From contig NZ_VIYJ01000008.1 of NCBI RefSeq assembly GCF_008087085.1, positions 124,001 through 188,000 on the forward strand: a DNA stretch of 64,000 bases, written 5' to 3'. Positions 52,085-59,944 of this stretch are shown here, in pieces. The stretch comes from Nocardioides rubriscoriae (GTDB taxonomy: Bacteria > Actinomycetota > Actinomycetes > Propionibacteriales > Nocardioidaceae). The notes under the pieces were generated by a model. That model was given only the letters and a program-made list of their open reading frames with translations, was not told the DNA's origin and ran no database searches. A program made the translations under genes and the position numbers. Numbering within the stretch: position 1 is the first letter of the stretch; the number at the start of each line of letters is the position of its first letter.

Positions 52085-52929
52085 GAGGCCATCCGCCGCT
52101 CGAGGCCGCTGGTGGCCCACCACGCGCCGAGACCCGCGACCGCCAGCAGCACGCCCACGTTGAGCAGGGCCGTGCCCGGCTCGAGGGTGGCCAGGCTGCA
52201 GGTGCGCGAGAGGTTGACGCCGTGCCACAGCGGCGTGAGCTTGGCGACCACCTCGCCGACGGGGCCGAGGTTGGCCACCGGGAAGAACGCGCCGCTGAAC
52301 AAGAACAGCGGGAAGACGGCGAGCCGGAACACGACGCCGAACGCGGCGTCGGAGCTGATGCGGCAGGAGTAGCCGTACATCAGCGTCGCGAAGGCCAGGC
52401 CGGTCAGGCTCTGGGCGCCGAGGGCCGCGACCGGGCTCCACCACGCGGCGTAGACGTCGAACGGCGCGACGACCAGGTCGAAGATCGCGCACACCACGGT
52501 CACCCGCACCCACACGAAGAACAGGTGGGCGACCGCGACCTGGCGCACCGTGATCGGGGTGGCCACCATCGAGTCGTAGACGCGGTTCCACTTGAAGTTG
52601 CTGAAGACCGGCCACGAGGTGTCGGCCACCGCGGTCTGCATCGCGTGACCGGCCACCAGGCCCGGCACGATGAACGCGAGGTAGGTCGGGGCGCCCTCGA
52701 GCCGGGCGGGGTCGCTGTCGATGAAGCCGCCCAGCAGCACCCCCATCGCCACGACGTAGAAGACCGGGGCGAGGAACGCCGAGACGACCGAGCCGCGCCA
52801 GGTGCGCAGCGAGACGGTGAGCCAGTAGGGCGCCATCCGGCGGACTGCCTCGACGGTGGACAGGCGGCCGGCCTGCGCGGCGCGGGGGGTCGCGGCGGCC
52901 GGGGTGCGTGCGGTGCCTGCGGTGGCCAT
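52081..52929 (-). CDS. ABC-2-type transporter permease, first subunit
   Basis: 282 residues, six helices; 'APVFYVVAMGVLLGGFID' and 'YLAFIVPGLVAGHAMQTAVADTSWP' fit the ABC-2 fold. The N-terminal 20 residues are Ala/Thr-rich. ATG shares TGATG with the ATPase stop. Exported substrate unknown (drug, lipid or polysaccharide are family options). Confidence 0.9.
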   Translation of the reverse strand: MATAGTARTPAAATPRAAQAGRLSTVEAVRRMAPYWLTVSLRTWRGSVVSAFLAPVFYVVAMGVLLGGFIDSDPARLEGAPTYLAFIVPGLVAGHAMQTAVADTSWPVFSNFKWNRVYDSMVATPITVRQVAVAHLFFVWVRVTVVCAIFDLVVAPFDVYAAWWSPVAALGAQSLTGLAFATLMYGYSCRISSDAAFGVVFRLAVFPLFLFSGAFFPVANLGPVGEVVAKLTPLWHGVNLSRTCSLATLEPGTALLNVGVLLAVAGLGAWWATSGLERRMAS

Positions 52930-53888
52930 CAGTCGACCAGGGTCCGGCCGGTGAGGCGCAGGAAGACGTCCTCGAGGGTGCTGCGGCGCACCAGGGTCGC
53001 CACCGGGCGCAGCCCGCGGCCGTGGACGGCCTCGAGGACGGCGTCGCCGTCGGCGCTGTAGACCAGCAGCCGGTCGGGCAGCACCTCGACCCGGTCGCCG
53101 TACGCCGCGACCCCGGCGGCATGGGTCTCGTGCGGGTTGGTGTCGTCGTGGCCGTCGCCGAGGCCGAAGCGCAGCTCGGCCACCTCGCGCGAGGAGTGCT
53201 GTCGGATGAGGTCGGCCGGGGAGCCCTCGGCGGCCACGACCCCCTTGTCCATGACGACCAGGCGGTCGCACAGCTGCTCGGCCTCGTCCATGTAGTGGGT
53301 GGTGATGACCAGCGTGACGCCCTGCTGCTTGAGACGGAACAGCTGGTCCCACAGCACGTGACGGGCCTGCGGGTCCAGGCCGGTGGTCGGCTCGTCGAGC
53401 AGCAGCAGGTCGGGACGGTTGACCAGGCTGCGCGCGATCGTGAGACGGCGCTTCATGCCGCCGGACAGGTCGTCGACCTTGGCCCGGGCCTTCTCGGTGA
53501 GGTTGACCAGCTCGAGCAGCTCGTCGGCCCGGTCGCGGGCGTCGCTGCGGGAGATGCCGAAGTAGCGGGCGTAGATGACCAGGTTGTCGCGCACGTTGAG
53601 CTCGCTGTCGAGGGTGTCCTCCTGCGGGCACACCCCGAGGCGGGCGCGGATCGCGGGACCGTCGGTGGCCGGGTCGAGGCCCAGGATGCTCAGCTCACCA
53701 CCGCTGACCGGCGAGACCGCGGCGATCATCCGCATCGTCGAGGACTTGCCGGCCCCGTTGGGGCCCAGGAACCCGAACGCCTCGCCGCGACGCACGTCGA
53801 GGTCGATGCCCTTCACCGCCTCGAAGGCCGACGCGCCCTCACCGAAGGTCTTGCGCAGCCCGCGCGCCTGGATCATCGACTCCGTCAC
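52929..53888 (-). CDS. ABC-2-type transporter ATP-binding protein
   Basis: 319 residues from GTG (an ATG four codons later is possible). Walker A GPNGAGKSS, signature LSGGMKRRLTIARSL, Walker B LLLLDEPTTGLDP. A C-terminal extension of about 85 residues ends in 'STLEDVFLRLTGRTLVD', as in DrrA/NodI-type exporters. Energises the two permeases downstream. Confidence 0.95.
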   Translation of the reverse strand: MTESMIQARGLRKTFGEGASAFEAVKGIDLDVRRGEAFGFLGPNGAGKSSTMRMIAAVSPVSGGELSILGLDPATDGPAIRARLGVCPQEDTLDSELNVRDNLVIYARYFGISRSDARDRADELLELVNLTEKARAKVDDLSGGMKRRLTIARSLVNRPDLLLLDEPTTGLDPQARHVLWDQLFRLKQQGVTLVITTHYMDEAEQLCDRLVVMDKGVVAAEGSPADLIRQHSSREVAELRFGLGDGHDDTNPHETHAAGVAAYGDRVEVLPDRLLVYSADGDAVLEAVHGRGLRPVATLVRRSTLEDVFLRLTGRTLVD

Positions 53889-53943
53889 CCGCGCGACCTT
53901 ACGTCCACCCACCGACAGGTCCGACGGGGTTACGGTGCCGGGC

Positions 53944-54483
53944 GTGGTGACCACCGGGTCGGCCGTCGTGCTGGTCGAGGGCGAGAGCGACCGACGCGCC
54001 GTGCTCACCCTCGCCCCACGCCTGGGGGTCCCCGTCCCCGAGGTGGTCGTGATGCACGGGATCACCAACCTGCGCGCGCACCTCGCCGCCCGCCACGGCG
54101 CTGTGCTGCTGCTGCACGACGCCGCCGAGACCACCTGGGTGGGCCGGGTGCTCACCGACACCACGCGGCCCGACCTCCAGGTCGCCACGTTCGTGTGCGA
54201 CGTCGACCTGGAGGACGAGCTCGTGCGGGCGGTCGGGGTGCGCGGCGTGCTCGCCGTCGTGGTCGAGCAGGGCGAGCGGGCGGCGTACGAGCGGATGGCG
54301 CAGCAGCCCGCGCAGCGCGACCGCACCGACGCCCAGCGGCTGCGCCGGTGGCTGGGTGCGCGCAGCGGCCACAAGACGACGTACGCCGGTCTGCTCGCCG
54401 GCGCCGTGCCGCTGGACCGCGTGCCGGTGCCGCTGCGGTCGCTGCTCGCAGCCGCGGATGCTCATGACCAGGCGGCGACCTGA
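53944..54483 (+). CDS. TOPRIM-domain protein (OLD-nuclease type)
   Basis: 179 residues from a GTG with TACGGT seven bases before it and no ribosome site (leaderless pattern). 'VVLVEGESDRRAVLTLA' gives the TOPRIM glutamate and 'FVCDVDLEDELVRAVG' the DxD with the LEDEL sequence of OLD-family TOPRIM domains. There is no ATPase half, so this is a stand-alone TOPRIM protein. Nucleic acid cleavage or phosphotransfer is the expected chemistry; biological role unknown. Its end overlaps the convergent HNH gene by 22 bp. Confidence 0.75.
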   Translation: MVTTGSAVVLVEGESDRRAVLTLAPRLGVPVPEVVVMHGITNLRAHLAARHGAVLLLHDAAETTWVGRVLTDTTRPDLQVATFVCDVDLEDELVRAVGVRGVLAVVVEQGERAAYERMAQQPAQRDRTDAQRLRRWLGARSGHKTTYAGLLAGAVPLDRVPVPLRSLLAAADAHDQAAT

Positions 54484-54917
54484 GCGCGGGTGGGGTGCCA
54501 GGGCTCGACGCGCAGGTGCATGCCGGCCTCGGCGGGGGTGCGGTTGCCCTTGCGCTCGTTGCAGGAGCCGCAGGCGGCCACGGTGTTGAGCCAGGTCCAG
54601 CCGCCGCCGCGCGAGCGCGGGAGCAGATGGTCGATGGTCTCGGCGCGCCCGCCGCAGTAGGCACACCGGTGGCGCTCGCGCGCCAGGACGCCCTGGCGCG
54701 TGTAGCCGGCCGGGCGGTAGAGCCACTTCGTGGCGACGTAGCGGACCAGGCGCAGCGCCCGCGGCCACTGGTAGGGCCCGATCATGCGCTCGGGGTGGGC
54801 CTCGTGGACCACGGCGACCTCGCGCACGAGCATCTTGACGGCGTGCTTGAAGCTGACCCGGCCCAGCGGCTCGAAGGACGCGTTGAAGAGCAGCACCGTT
54901 CCCGTCAGTGTGGTCAT
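54462..54917 (-). CDS. HNH endonuclease family protein
   Basis: 151 residues. The HNH/zinc core is 'HRCAYCGGRAETIDHLLPRSRGG' followed by 'NTVAACGSCNERKGNRTP'; two CxxC pairs hold zinc and DH plus N form the active site. The N-terminal half ('VLLFNASFEPLGRVSFKHAVKML') is the usual domain of stand-alone actinobacterial HNH proteins, which are widespread and of unknown role. TAGGAT about 35 bp upstream is a possible -10. CGGGGTCGACCCCG at about 55009-55022 lies in the gap. Confidence 0.9.
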   Translation of the reverse strand: MTTLTGTVLLFNASFEPLGRVSFKHAVKMLVREVAVVHEAHPERMIGPYQWPRALRLVRYVATKWLYRPAGYTRQGVLARERHRCAYCGGRAETIDHLLPRSRGGGWTWLNTVAACGSCNERKGNRTPAEAGMHLRVEPWHPTRAQVAAWS

Positions 54918-55034
54918 GGGGGCCGCTCTCCTCTCCAGGTCGGATCCTACGTTCTCGGTGTGCGATTTCCCCGGGGTTGCAGGCATGTGGTCTCTGCATG
55001 AAGCCTCGGGGTCGACCCCGGAAACCGTAAGCAG

Positions 55035-56639
55035 TCAGGGCCCGGGCCGCACCCCCCTTTTCGCGCGCGGTCGCGCACGCCGCCCCGGGTGGGCCGCACG
55101 CTCCAGCCACCAGTCCAGGGCCGCGTGGTCGTCGTACGCCGTGCACATCGCCCGGGCGAGCGCGTCCAGCGCCGCGGGGCGGTCGGTCGGGCACGCGGAC
55201 TGCGCGGCCTGCGCCAGACCCGCCCCGACGTCCCAGGCCGCGGTGTCGGCGGGCAGTGGGAGTGCGGCGACCTGGCGGGCGCTGAGCTTGATGGCGGTCG
55301 CGGTCAGCGCGGTGCCCGCGTAGCGCGCCGCGGCCAGGGCGGCCACGGGCGGCGCGAGCAGCACGGCCAGCACGTGCCAGAGCCGCTCGGGCGCCACGGC
55401 CACGGTGACCACCGGCACCGACGGCAGCCAGGCGCCCTCGACGTCGACGACCGCCTCGACCACCCGACCCTGCGGGGCGACCAGCACCTTGGGCACCAGC
55501 CGCGCCGCGGCCCACCCGTCAAGCGTGCCCTCGGCGCGCAGGGACGTGAGGTCGACGACCGGTGCCTCCCAGTCCTGCTTGGCGAAACGGGTCGGCGCCT
55601 CACCCCAGCGGCAGTGCGCGGGATCGACCAGACCGGCGGTCACCAACGGCGCCCCGGGTCCACCGTCGCGCACGTGGGGCACCAGGCCGTAGTACTGGTC
55701 GCGGAAGTCGGCGGTGCACGCCCCGAGGTCGCCGAGCAGGCCGTCGACGACCGGCGCGACCGCCGGGACGCCGAGCGCCGGTGCGTGCAACGCCCCCCAC
55801 TCGTGGACCGGCAGCGCGACGTCGACGCCGTGCGAGGTCCGCACCCGTTCCTGCGCCGCCCCCACCCACACCACTGGCACGCACGTGAGCACCGAGGTCC
55901 CGGGGAAGACCGGCGTCGTCGAGGACCAGAGGTCGGTGACGGCGCCGGCCCGCGCGACGGCGGCCCGCACCGGTCCGGCGTCGCGGGCGGCCAGCAACGA
56001 CAGGGGTTGCACCATCGCGACGTGGCCGCCGGGACGCACCAGCCCCAGCGCCCGCTGCAGGAAGACCGCGCTGGTGTCGGTGTAGGCCGCGGGCGCCCCG
56101 TCGGGCACGGGCGCGCGGGGTCGCAACCGGCCGCCGAACGGAGGGTTTCCCAGCACCACGTCGTACGGCGCGCCGGGGTGCTCCCCCAGCCCGTCACCCA
56201 CCCGGACCGTGTGCTCCACCAGGGCCGGGTCGGTGCCCGGCGCCTCGATCCGCAGCAGCAGGCGGGCGATGGCGACCGCGACCGGGTCGAGGTCGACGCC
56301 GTGGACGCGCCCCACCGCCGCCGGCCCGAGACGGCGGACGACGGCCAGCAGGAAGTTGCCGGTGCCGCAGGCCGGGTCGAGCACCGTGTCGCCCTGCTCG
56401 AGGCGCACCCGGTCGAGGACCCAGTCGACCAGCGCCGGCGGCGTGTAGAACGACCCGCTCCCGACCCGGTCGGCCAGCAGCGACTGGTGGACGGCGCCGA
56501 GGTGGGCCGCGGCACCGGGAACGAGCCACGGCGCGAGCGCCGGGTCGTGGGTGGCCGCGCCGAGGCCGTGGGCCCCGGCGACCGCCTCGAGGACGGCATT
56601 CCACCCGGCAGCACGCACCGCCGCCCGCAGGTCCTCCAC
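55035..56639 (-). CDS. Orphan N6-adenine DNA methyltransferase (Eco57I-like)
   Basis: 534 residues from GTG. 'GSFYTPPALVDWVLDRV' and motif I 'VLDPACGTGNFLLAVV' are at about 62-97; catalytic motif IV is 'YDVVLGNPPFGG', giving N6-adenine specificity. The C-terminal 300 residues would hold the target-recognition part. No restriction enzyme or specificity subunit is next to it, so it is either an orphan methylase or part of a defence or modification pair elsewhere. It is divergent from pncB with a 70-bp gap. Confidence 0.85.
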   Translation of the reverse strand: MEDLRAAVRAAGWNAVLEAVAGAHGLGAATHDPALAPWLVPGAAAHLGAVHQSLLADRVGSGSFYTPPALVDWVLDRVRLEQGDTVLDPACGTGNFLLAVVRRLGPAAVGRVHGVDLDPVAVAIARLLLRIEAPGTDPALVEHTVRVGDGLGEHPGAPYDVVLGNPPFGGRLRPRAPVPDGAPAAYTDTSAVFLQRALGLVRPGGHVAMVQPLSLLAARDAGPVRAAVARAGAVTDLWSSTTPVFPGTSVLTCVPVVWVGAAQERVRTSHGVDVALPVHEWGALHAPALGVPAVAPVVDGLLGDLGACTADFRDQYYGLVPHVRDGGPGAPLVTAGLVDPAHCRWGEAPTRFAKQDWEAPVVDLTSLRAEGTLDGWAAARLVPKVLVAPQGRVVEAVVDVEGAWLPSVPVVTVAVAPERLWHVLAVLLAPPVAALAAARYAGTALTATAIKLSARQVAALPLPADTAAWDVGAGLAQAAQSACPTDRPAALDALARAMCTAYDDHAALDWWLERAAHPGRRARPRAKRGVRPGP

Positions 56640-56674
56640 GGCACGACCCTAGAGCGACCCGTCGGCGACCGTGT

Positions 56675-56680
56675 TATAGT
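56675..56680 (+). promoter_or_regulatory. Extended -10 of the pncB operon
   Basis: TATAGT preceded by TGT (TGn) at 56672-56674, an extended -10 element; no good -35 is visible 17 bp upstream. The NrtR dyad overlaps it. Confidence 0.6.
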
Positions 56681-56691
56681 CACTTTGACTA
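56677..56691. promoter_or_regulatory. NrtR operator
   Basis: TAGTCACTTTGACTA is a perfect dyad (TAGTCA-N3-TGACTA) in one of the few AT-rich spots of the window, 19 bp before pncB. The regulator NrtR is encoded two genes downstream in the same operon, so feedback repression by blocking the overlapping -10 is likely. Confidence 0.85.
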
Positions 56692-56709
56692 CAAATCAGG
56701 AGCCGCCCG

Positions 56710-58122
56710 ATGAGCCCCGTACACGTCTCCCGCACCACCTCCCGCACCACCTCGCCCGGCCTGCTGACCGACCGCTACGAGCTGACCATGCTCACCTCGT
56801 TCGTCACCGACGGCACGGTCGACCACCCCGCGGTGTTCGAGGCCTTCGCGCGACGACTCCCCGAGGGCCGCCGCTACGGCGTCCTCGGCGGGCTGGGTCG
56901 GCTGCTGCCGCTGCTCGAGGGGTTCACCTTCGACCCGGCCGAGGTCGACTGGCTGCTCGAGCAGGGGGTCGTCAACGAGCCGACGGCGGCCTACCTGCGC
57001 GACTTCGCCTTCCGCGGCGACGTCGACGCCTACCGCGAGGGCGAGCTCTACTTCCCGGGCAGCCCGGTGCTCACGGTGAGCGGCACCCTCGGCGAGTGCG
57101 TCGTGCTCGAGACGCTGGTCCTCAGCGTGCTCAACCACGACAGCGCCATCGCCTCCGGCGCGGCCCGCATGGTCGTGGCCGCGGGCGGGCGCGACGGACG
57201 CCCGCTGGTCGAGATGGGCGGGCGGCGCACCCACGAGGAGGCGGCGGTGGCCGTCGGCCGGGCGGCCTATGTCGCCGGCTTCGCCTCCACCTCCAACCTC
57301 GCCGCGGGCCGGCTCCACGCCGTCCCCACCGTCGGCACGGCCGCGCACGCGTTCACGCTGGCCCACCGCAGCGAGGTCGACGCGTTCCGCAGCCAGGTCG
57401 CGGCGCAGGGCGTCGGCACCACGCTGCTGGTCGACACCTACGACACCGCCCAGGGCATCCGCAACGCCGTCGAGGTCGCCGGGCCCGGGCTCGGCGCCGT
57501 GCGCATCGACTCCGGCGACCTGGCCGACGAGTCCACCGCGGCCCGGGCGCTGCTCGACGAGCTCGGCGCCACCAGCACCCGGATCACCGTCACCAGCGAC
57601 CTCGACGAGTACGTCATCGCCGCCCTCGCCGACGCCCCCATCGACGGCTACGGCGTCGGCACCCGGGTCGCGACCGGGTCGGGCCACCCGACGGCCCAGA
57701 TGGTCTACAAGCTGGTCGCCGTGGGCGACGAGCCCGGCGGCGCGCTGCGCCCGGTCGCGAAGAAGTCGCAGGACAAGGTCTCGGTCGGCGGGCGCAAGAC
57801 GGCCTACCGCACCCACGACGCCGACGGCACCGTGATCGCGGAGTGGTTCACCACCGACCCCGACGTCCTCCCCGGCGACGGCGACCGTCCCCTGCAGGTC
57901 GCCGCGATCCGAAGAGGCGACGTTGTCCACTCCCCCGCGCTCGACGAGGTGCGCGACCACTGCGCCGCCGCCCTCGCCAGCCTCCCGCCCGCGGCGCTCG
58001 CCATCACCGGCGGCGGCGCCCACCTGCGGGCTCAGCCCCGCACCGCACCCCAGCCCCGCCCGACCACCGCGACCACCGCGACCACCGCGACCACCGCGAC
58101 CACCGAAGGAGCCACGGCATGA
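56710..58122 (+). CDS. pncB: Nicotinate phosphoribosyltransferase
   Basis: 470 residues. Converts nicotinate and PRPP to nicotinate mononucleotide (Preiss-Handler NAD salvage). '[15 protein letters not shown]' at 17-31, '[13 protein letters not shown]' and '[14 protein letters not shown]' (active-site His), '[11 protein letters not shown]' and '[15 protein letters not shown]' are family signatures. AGGAG precedes the ATG. The last 30 residues contain an Ala-Thr-Thr repeat from a 9-bp tandem repeat (58062-58105), absent from typical PncB. The stop overlaps pncA (ATGA). Confidence 0.97.
   Translation: MSPVHVSRTTSRTTSPGLLTDRYELTMLTSFVTDGTVDHPAVFEAFARRLPEGRRYGVLGGLGRLLPLLEGFTFDPAEVDWLLEQGVVNEPTAAYLRDFAFRGDVDAYREGELYFPGSPVLTVSGTLGECVVLETLVLSVLNHDSAIASGAARMVVAAGGRDGRPLVEMGGRRTHEEAAVAVGRAAYVAGFASTSNLAAGRLHAVPTVGTAAHAFTLAHRSEVDAFRSQVAAQGVGTTLLVDTYDTAQGIRNAVEVAGPGLGAVRIDSGDLADESTAARALLDELGATSTRITVTSDLDEYVIAALADAPIDGYGVGTRVATGSGHPTAQMVYKLVAVGDEPGGALRPVAKKSQDKVSVGGRKTAYRTHDADGTVIAEWFTTDPDVLPGDGDRPLQVAAIRRGDVVHSPALDEVRDHCAAALASLPPAALAITGGGAHLRAQPRTAPQPRPTTATTATTATTATTEGATA
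58062..58105 (+). repeat. 9-bp tandem repeat inside the pncB 3' end
   Basis: GACCACCGC repeated about five times, encoding Ala-Thr-Thr units near the PncB C-terminus and lying just before the pncA ribosome site (GAAGGAG). Unit length of nine keeps the frame when the copy number changes. Confidence 0.85.
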
Positions 58123-58691
58123 CCCGCGCACTCATCGTCGTCGACGTCCAGAACGACTTCATCGAGGGCGGCTCGCTCGCCGTCACCGGCGGTCGCGACG
58201 TCGCGACCCGCATCAGCGAGCACCTCGCCGCCCACGCCGACGACTACGCCGCCGTCGTCGCCTCCCGCGACTGGCACGACGCCCACAGCACCAACGACGG
58301 CCACTTCGCGGCCCCGGGCACCGACCCCGACTACGTCCACACCTGGCCGGCGCACTGCGTCTCGACGACCGGCGGCTCCGACTACGCCCCCGAGCTCGTC
58401 ACCGACCGCATCACCCACCACGTCCGCAAGGGCCGGGGGGTCGCGGCCTACAGCGCCTTCGAGGGCGTCACCGACGACGGCACGACCCTGCGCGAGGTGC
58501 TCGACGGCCTCGGCGTCACCGACCTCGACGTCACCGGCATCGCCACCGACCACTGCGTGCGCGCCACGGTGCTCGACGCGCGCCGCGCGGGTTTCGGCGT
58601 ACGCCTCCTCAAGGGCCTGCACGCCGGCGTCGCGCCCGACTCGAGCGCCGCCGCTCTCGCCGAGATGACCGACGCCGGGGCCGCCGTATGA
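58119..58691 (+). CDS. pncA: Nicotinamidase
   Basis: 190 residues. Hydrolyses nicotinamide to nicotinate for PncB. Catalytic triad visible: Asp in 'IVVDVQNDF', Lys in 'HHVRKGRG', Cys in '[13 protein letters not shown]'; metal ligands in 'SRDWHDAHS'. GAAGGAG lies before the ATG. Coupled to pncB and nrtR by ATGA overlaps at both ends. Confidence 0.96.
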   Translation: MTRALIVVDVQNDFIEGGSLAVTGGRDVATRISEHLAAHADDYAAVVASRDWHDAHSTNDGHFAAPGTDPDYVHTWPAHCVSTTGGSDYAPELVTDRITHHVRKGRGVAAYSAFEGVTDDGTTLREVLDGLGVTDLDVTGIATDHCVRATVLDARRAGFGVRLLKGLHAGVAPDSSAAALAEMTDAGAAV

Positions 58692-59431
58692 GCGAGCACC
58701 CGCCGTTCGCCGTCACCGTCGACCTCGCGGTCTTCACCATCCGCGACGGCGCCCTGGCCGTGCTCCTGGTCGAGCGCGGCACCGAGCCGTACGCCGGCTC
58801 GTGGGCCCTGCCCGGCGGCTTCGTCGGGCCGCACGAGGACGCCGAGACCGCCGCCTGGCGCGAGCTGCTGGAGGAGACCGGCGTGGAGCAGTTCGGGGTC
58901 AACGGGGGCCACCTCGAGCAGCTGCGCACCTACTCCGCTCCCGACCGCGACCCCCGGATGCGCGTCGTCTCGGTGGCCCACGTGGCGTTCGCGCCCGACC
59001 TGCCCGAGCCCGAGGCCGGCTCCGACGCGGCCGGTGCCCGGTGGTGGGCGGTCGACGACGTGCTGGGCGCCCCCGACGGCCCCGCCCTGGCCTTCGACCA
59101 CGAGGAGATCCTCACCGACGCCCGCGAGCGGGTGCGCGCCAAGCTCGAGTACACGACCCTGGCCCTCGACTTCGTCACCGAGCCCTTCACCCTGCCCGAG
59201 CTGCGCCGCGTGTACGCCGCCGTCTGGGGCGTCGCCCCCGACCTCGGCAACTTCCGCCGCAAGGTCCTCGGCACCGCCGGGTTCGTCGTGTCCACCGATG
59301 CACAGGGTGCGCCGGGCGGCGCGACCGGCGCCGGCGCCACGGGTGGGGTCGCCGGGCGCCCCGCGCTGCTCTACCGCCGCGGCGCGGCCACGGTCATCAC
59401 GCCGCCCATGCTGCGCACCGCCGGCGACTGA
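58688..59431 (+). CDS. nrtR: NrtR, Nudix-related transcriptional regulator of NAD metabolism
   Basis: 247 residues. N-terminal Nudix domain with an intact Nudix box: G-FVGPH-E, seven residues, then RELLEETGV (about 42-64), so hydrolytic activity is not excluded. From about 160 the winged-helix part '[29 protein letters not shown]' and '[13 protein letters not shown]' follow. Known NrtR proteins repress NAD genes and are released by ADP-ribose. A Gly/Ala-rich insert (about 203-222) interrupts the end of the wing. It closes the operon that its operator controls. Confidence 0.95.
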   Translation: MSEHPPFAVTVDLAVFTIRDGALAVLLVERGTEPYAGSWALPGGFVGPHEDAETAAWRELLEETGVEQFGVNGGHLEQLRTYSAPDRDPRMRVVSVAHVAFAPDLPEPEAGSDAAGARWWAVDDVLGAPDGPALAFDHEEILTDARERVRAKLEYTTLALDFVTEPFTLPELRRVYAAVWGVAPDLGNFRRKVLGTAGFVVSTDAQGAPGGATGAGATGGVAGRPALLYRRGAATVITPPMLRTAGD

Positions 59432-59480
59432 CGTCGTCGTCAGGCCGACCACGCACCTGACGTCGACGTCGACGCACACC

Positions 59481-59700
59481 GCGTCGACTTCCGGCCACCC
59501 CCGCGGACCGGCATGACCCACCCCGCGTCGACTTCCCACCACCCCCGCGGACCGGCATGACCCACCCCGCGTCGACTTCCCACCACCCCCGCGGACCGAC
59601 ATGACCCACCCCGCGTCGACTTCCCACCACCCCCGCGGACCGACATGACCCACCCCGCGTCGACTTCCCACCACCCCCGCGGACCAAGGTGACCCACCCC
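59481..59700. repeat. 44-bp tandem repeat family A, five copies
   Basis: Five exact-length units starting at 59481, 59525, 59569, 59613 and 59657. Each begins GCGTCGACTTCC, contains CCCCCGCGGACC and ends TGACCCACCCC. Differences are confined to a few positions (the first unit has CCGGCC, the last AAGGTG). Non-coding; open frames across it on the minus strand are repeat artefacts. Confidence 0.95.
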
Positions 59701-59875
59701 GGGTCAGAACGCGAGACGGACCCCACCCGAACTCGACGCACCCCGGGTCAGAACGCCACACCGACCCCACCCGAACACGACGCACCCCGGGTCAGAACGC
59801 CACACCGACCCCACCCGAACACGACGCACCCCGGGTCAGAACGCCACACCGACCCACCCGAACTCGACGCACCCC
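59701..59875. repeat. 44-bp tandem repeat family B, four copies
   Basis: Units start at 59701, 59745, 59789 and 59833; the last is 43 bp. Each begins GGGTCAGAACGC and ends GACGCACCCC. They follow family A with no gap and share its period and its CACCCC end but not the rest of the sequence. A partial GGGTCAG (59876-59882) closes the array 62 bp before the helicase gene. Confidence 0.95.
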
Positions 59876-59944
59876 GGGTCAGTCCTCCGCGACGCCCCCC
59901 TCCGGGCGAAGGGGACTGTCGGTGGTGTCCGTCAGACTGGCGAG

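Noticed and set aside
55089..58691. Open frame of 1200 codons on the plus strand
   Set aside because: Shadow of the methylase; only its last part (from 58119) is a real gene, pncA, with its own start.
59397..59785. Repetitive protein frames across the 44-bp repeats (minus strand)
   Set aside because: The frames exist because the repeat units lack stops in that phase; no start signals, and no protein family resembles them.
59481..59882. CRISPR array
   Set aside because: Units are contiguous 44-bp repeats with no unique spacers, the units are not palindromic repeats, and no cas gene is near.
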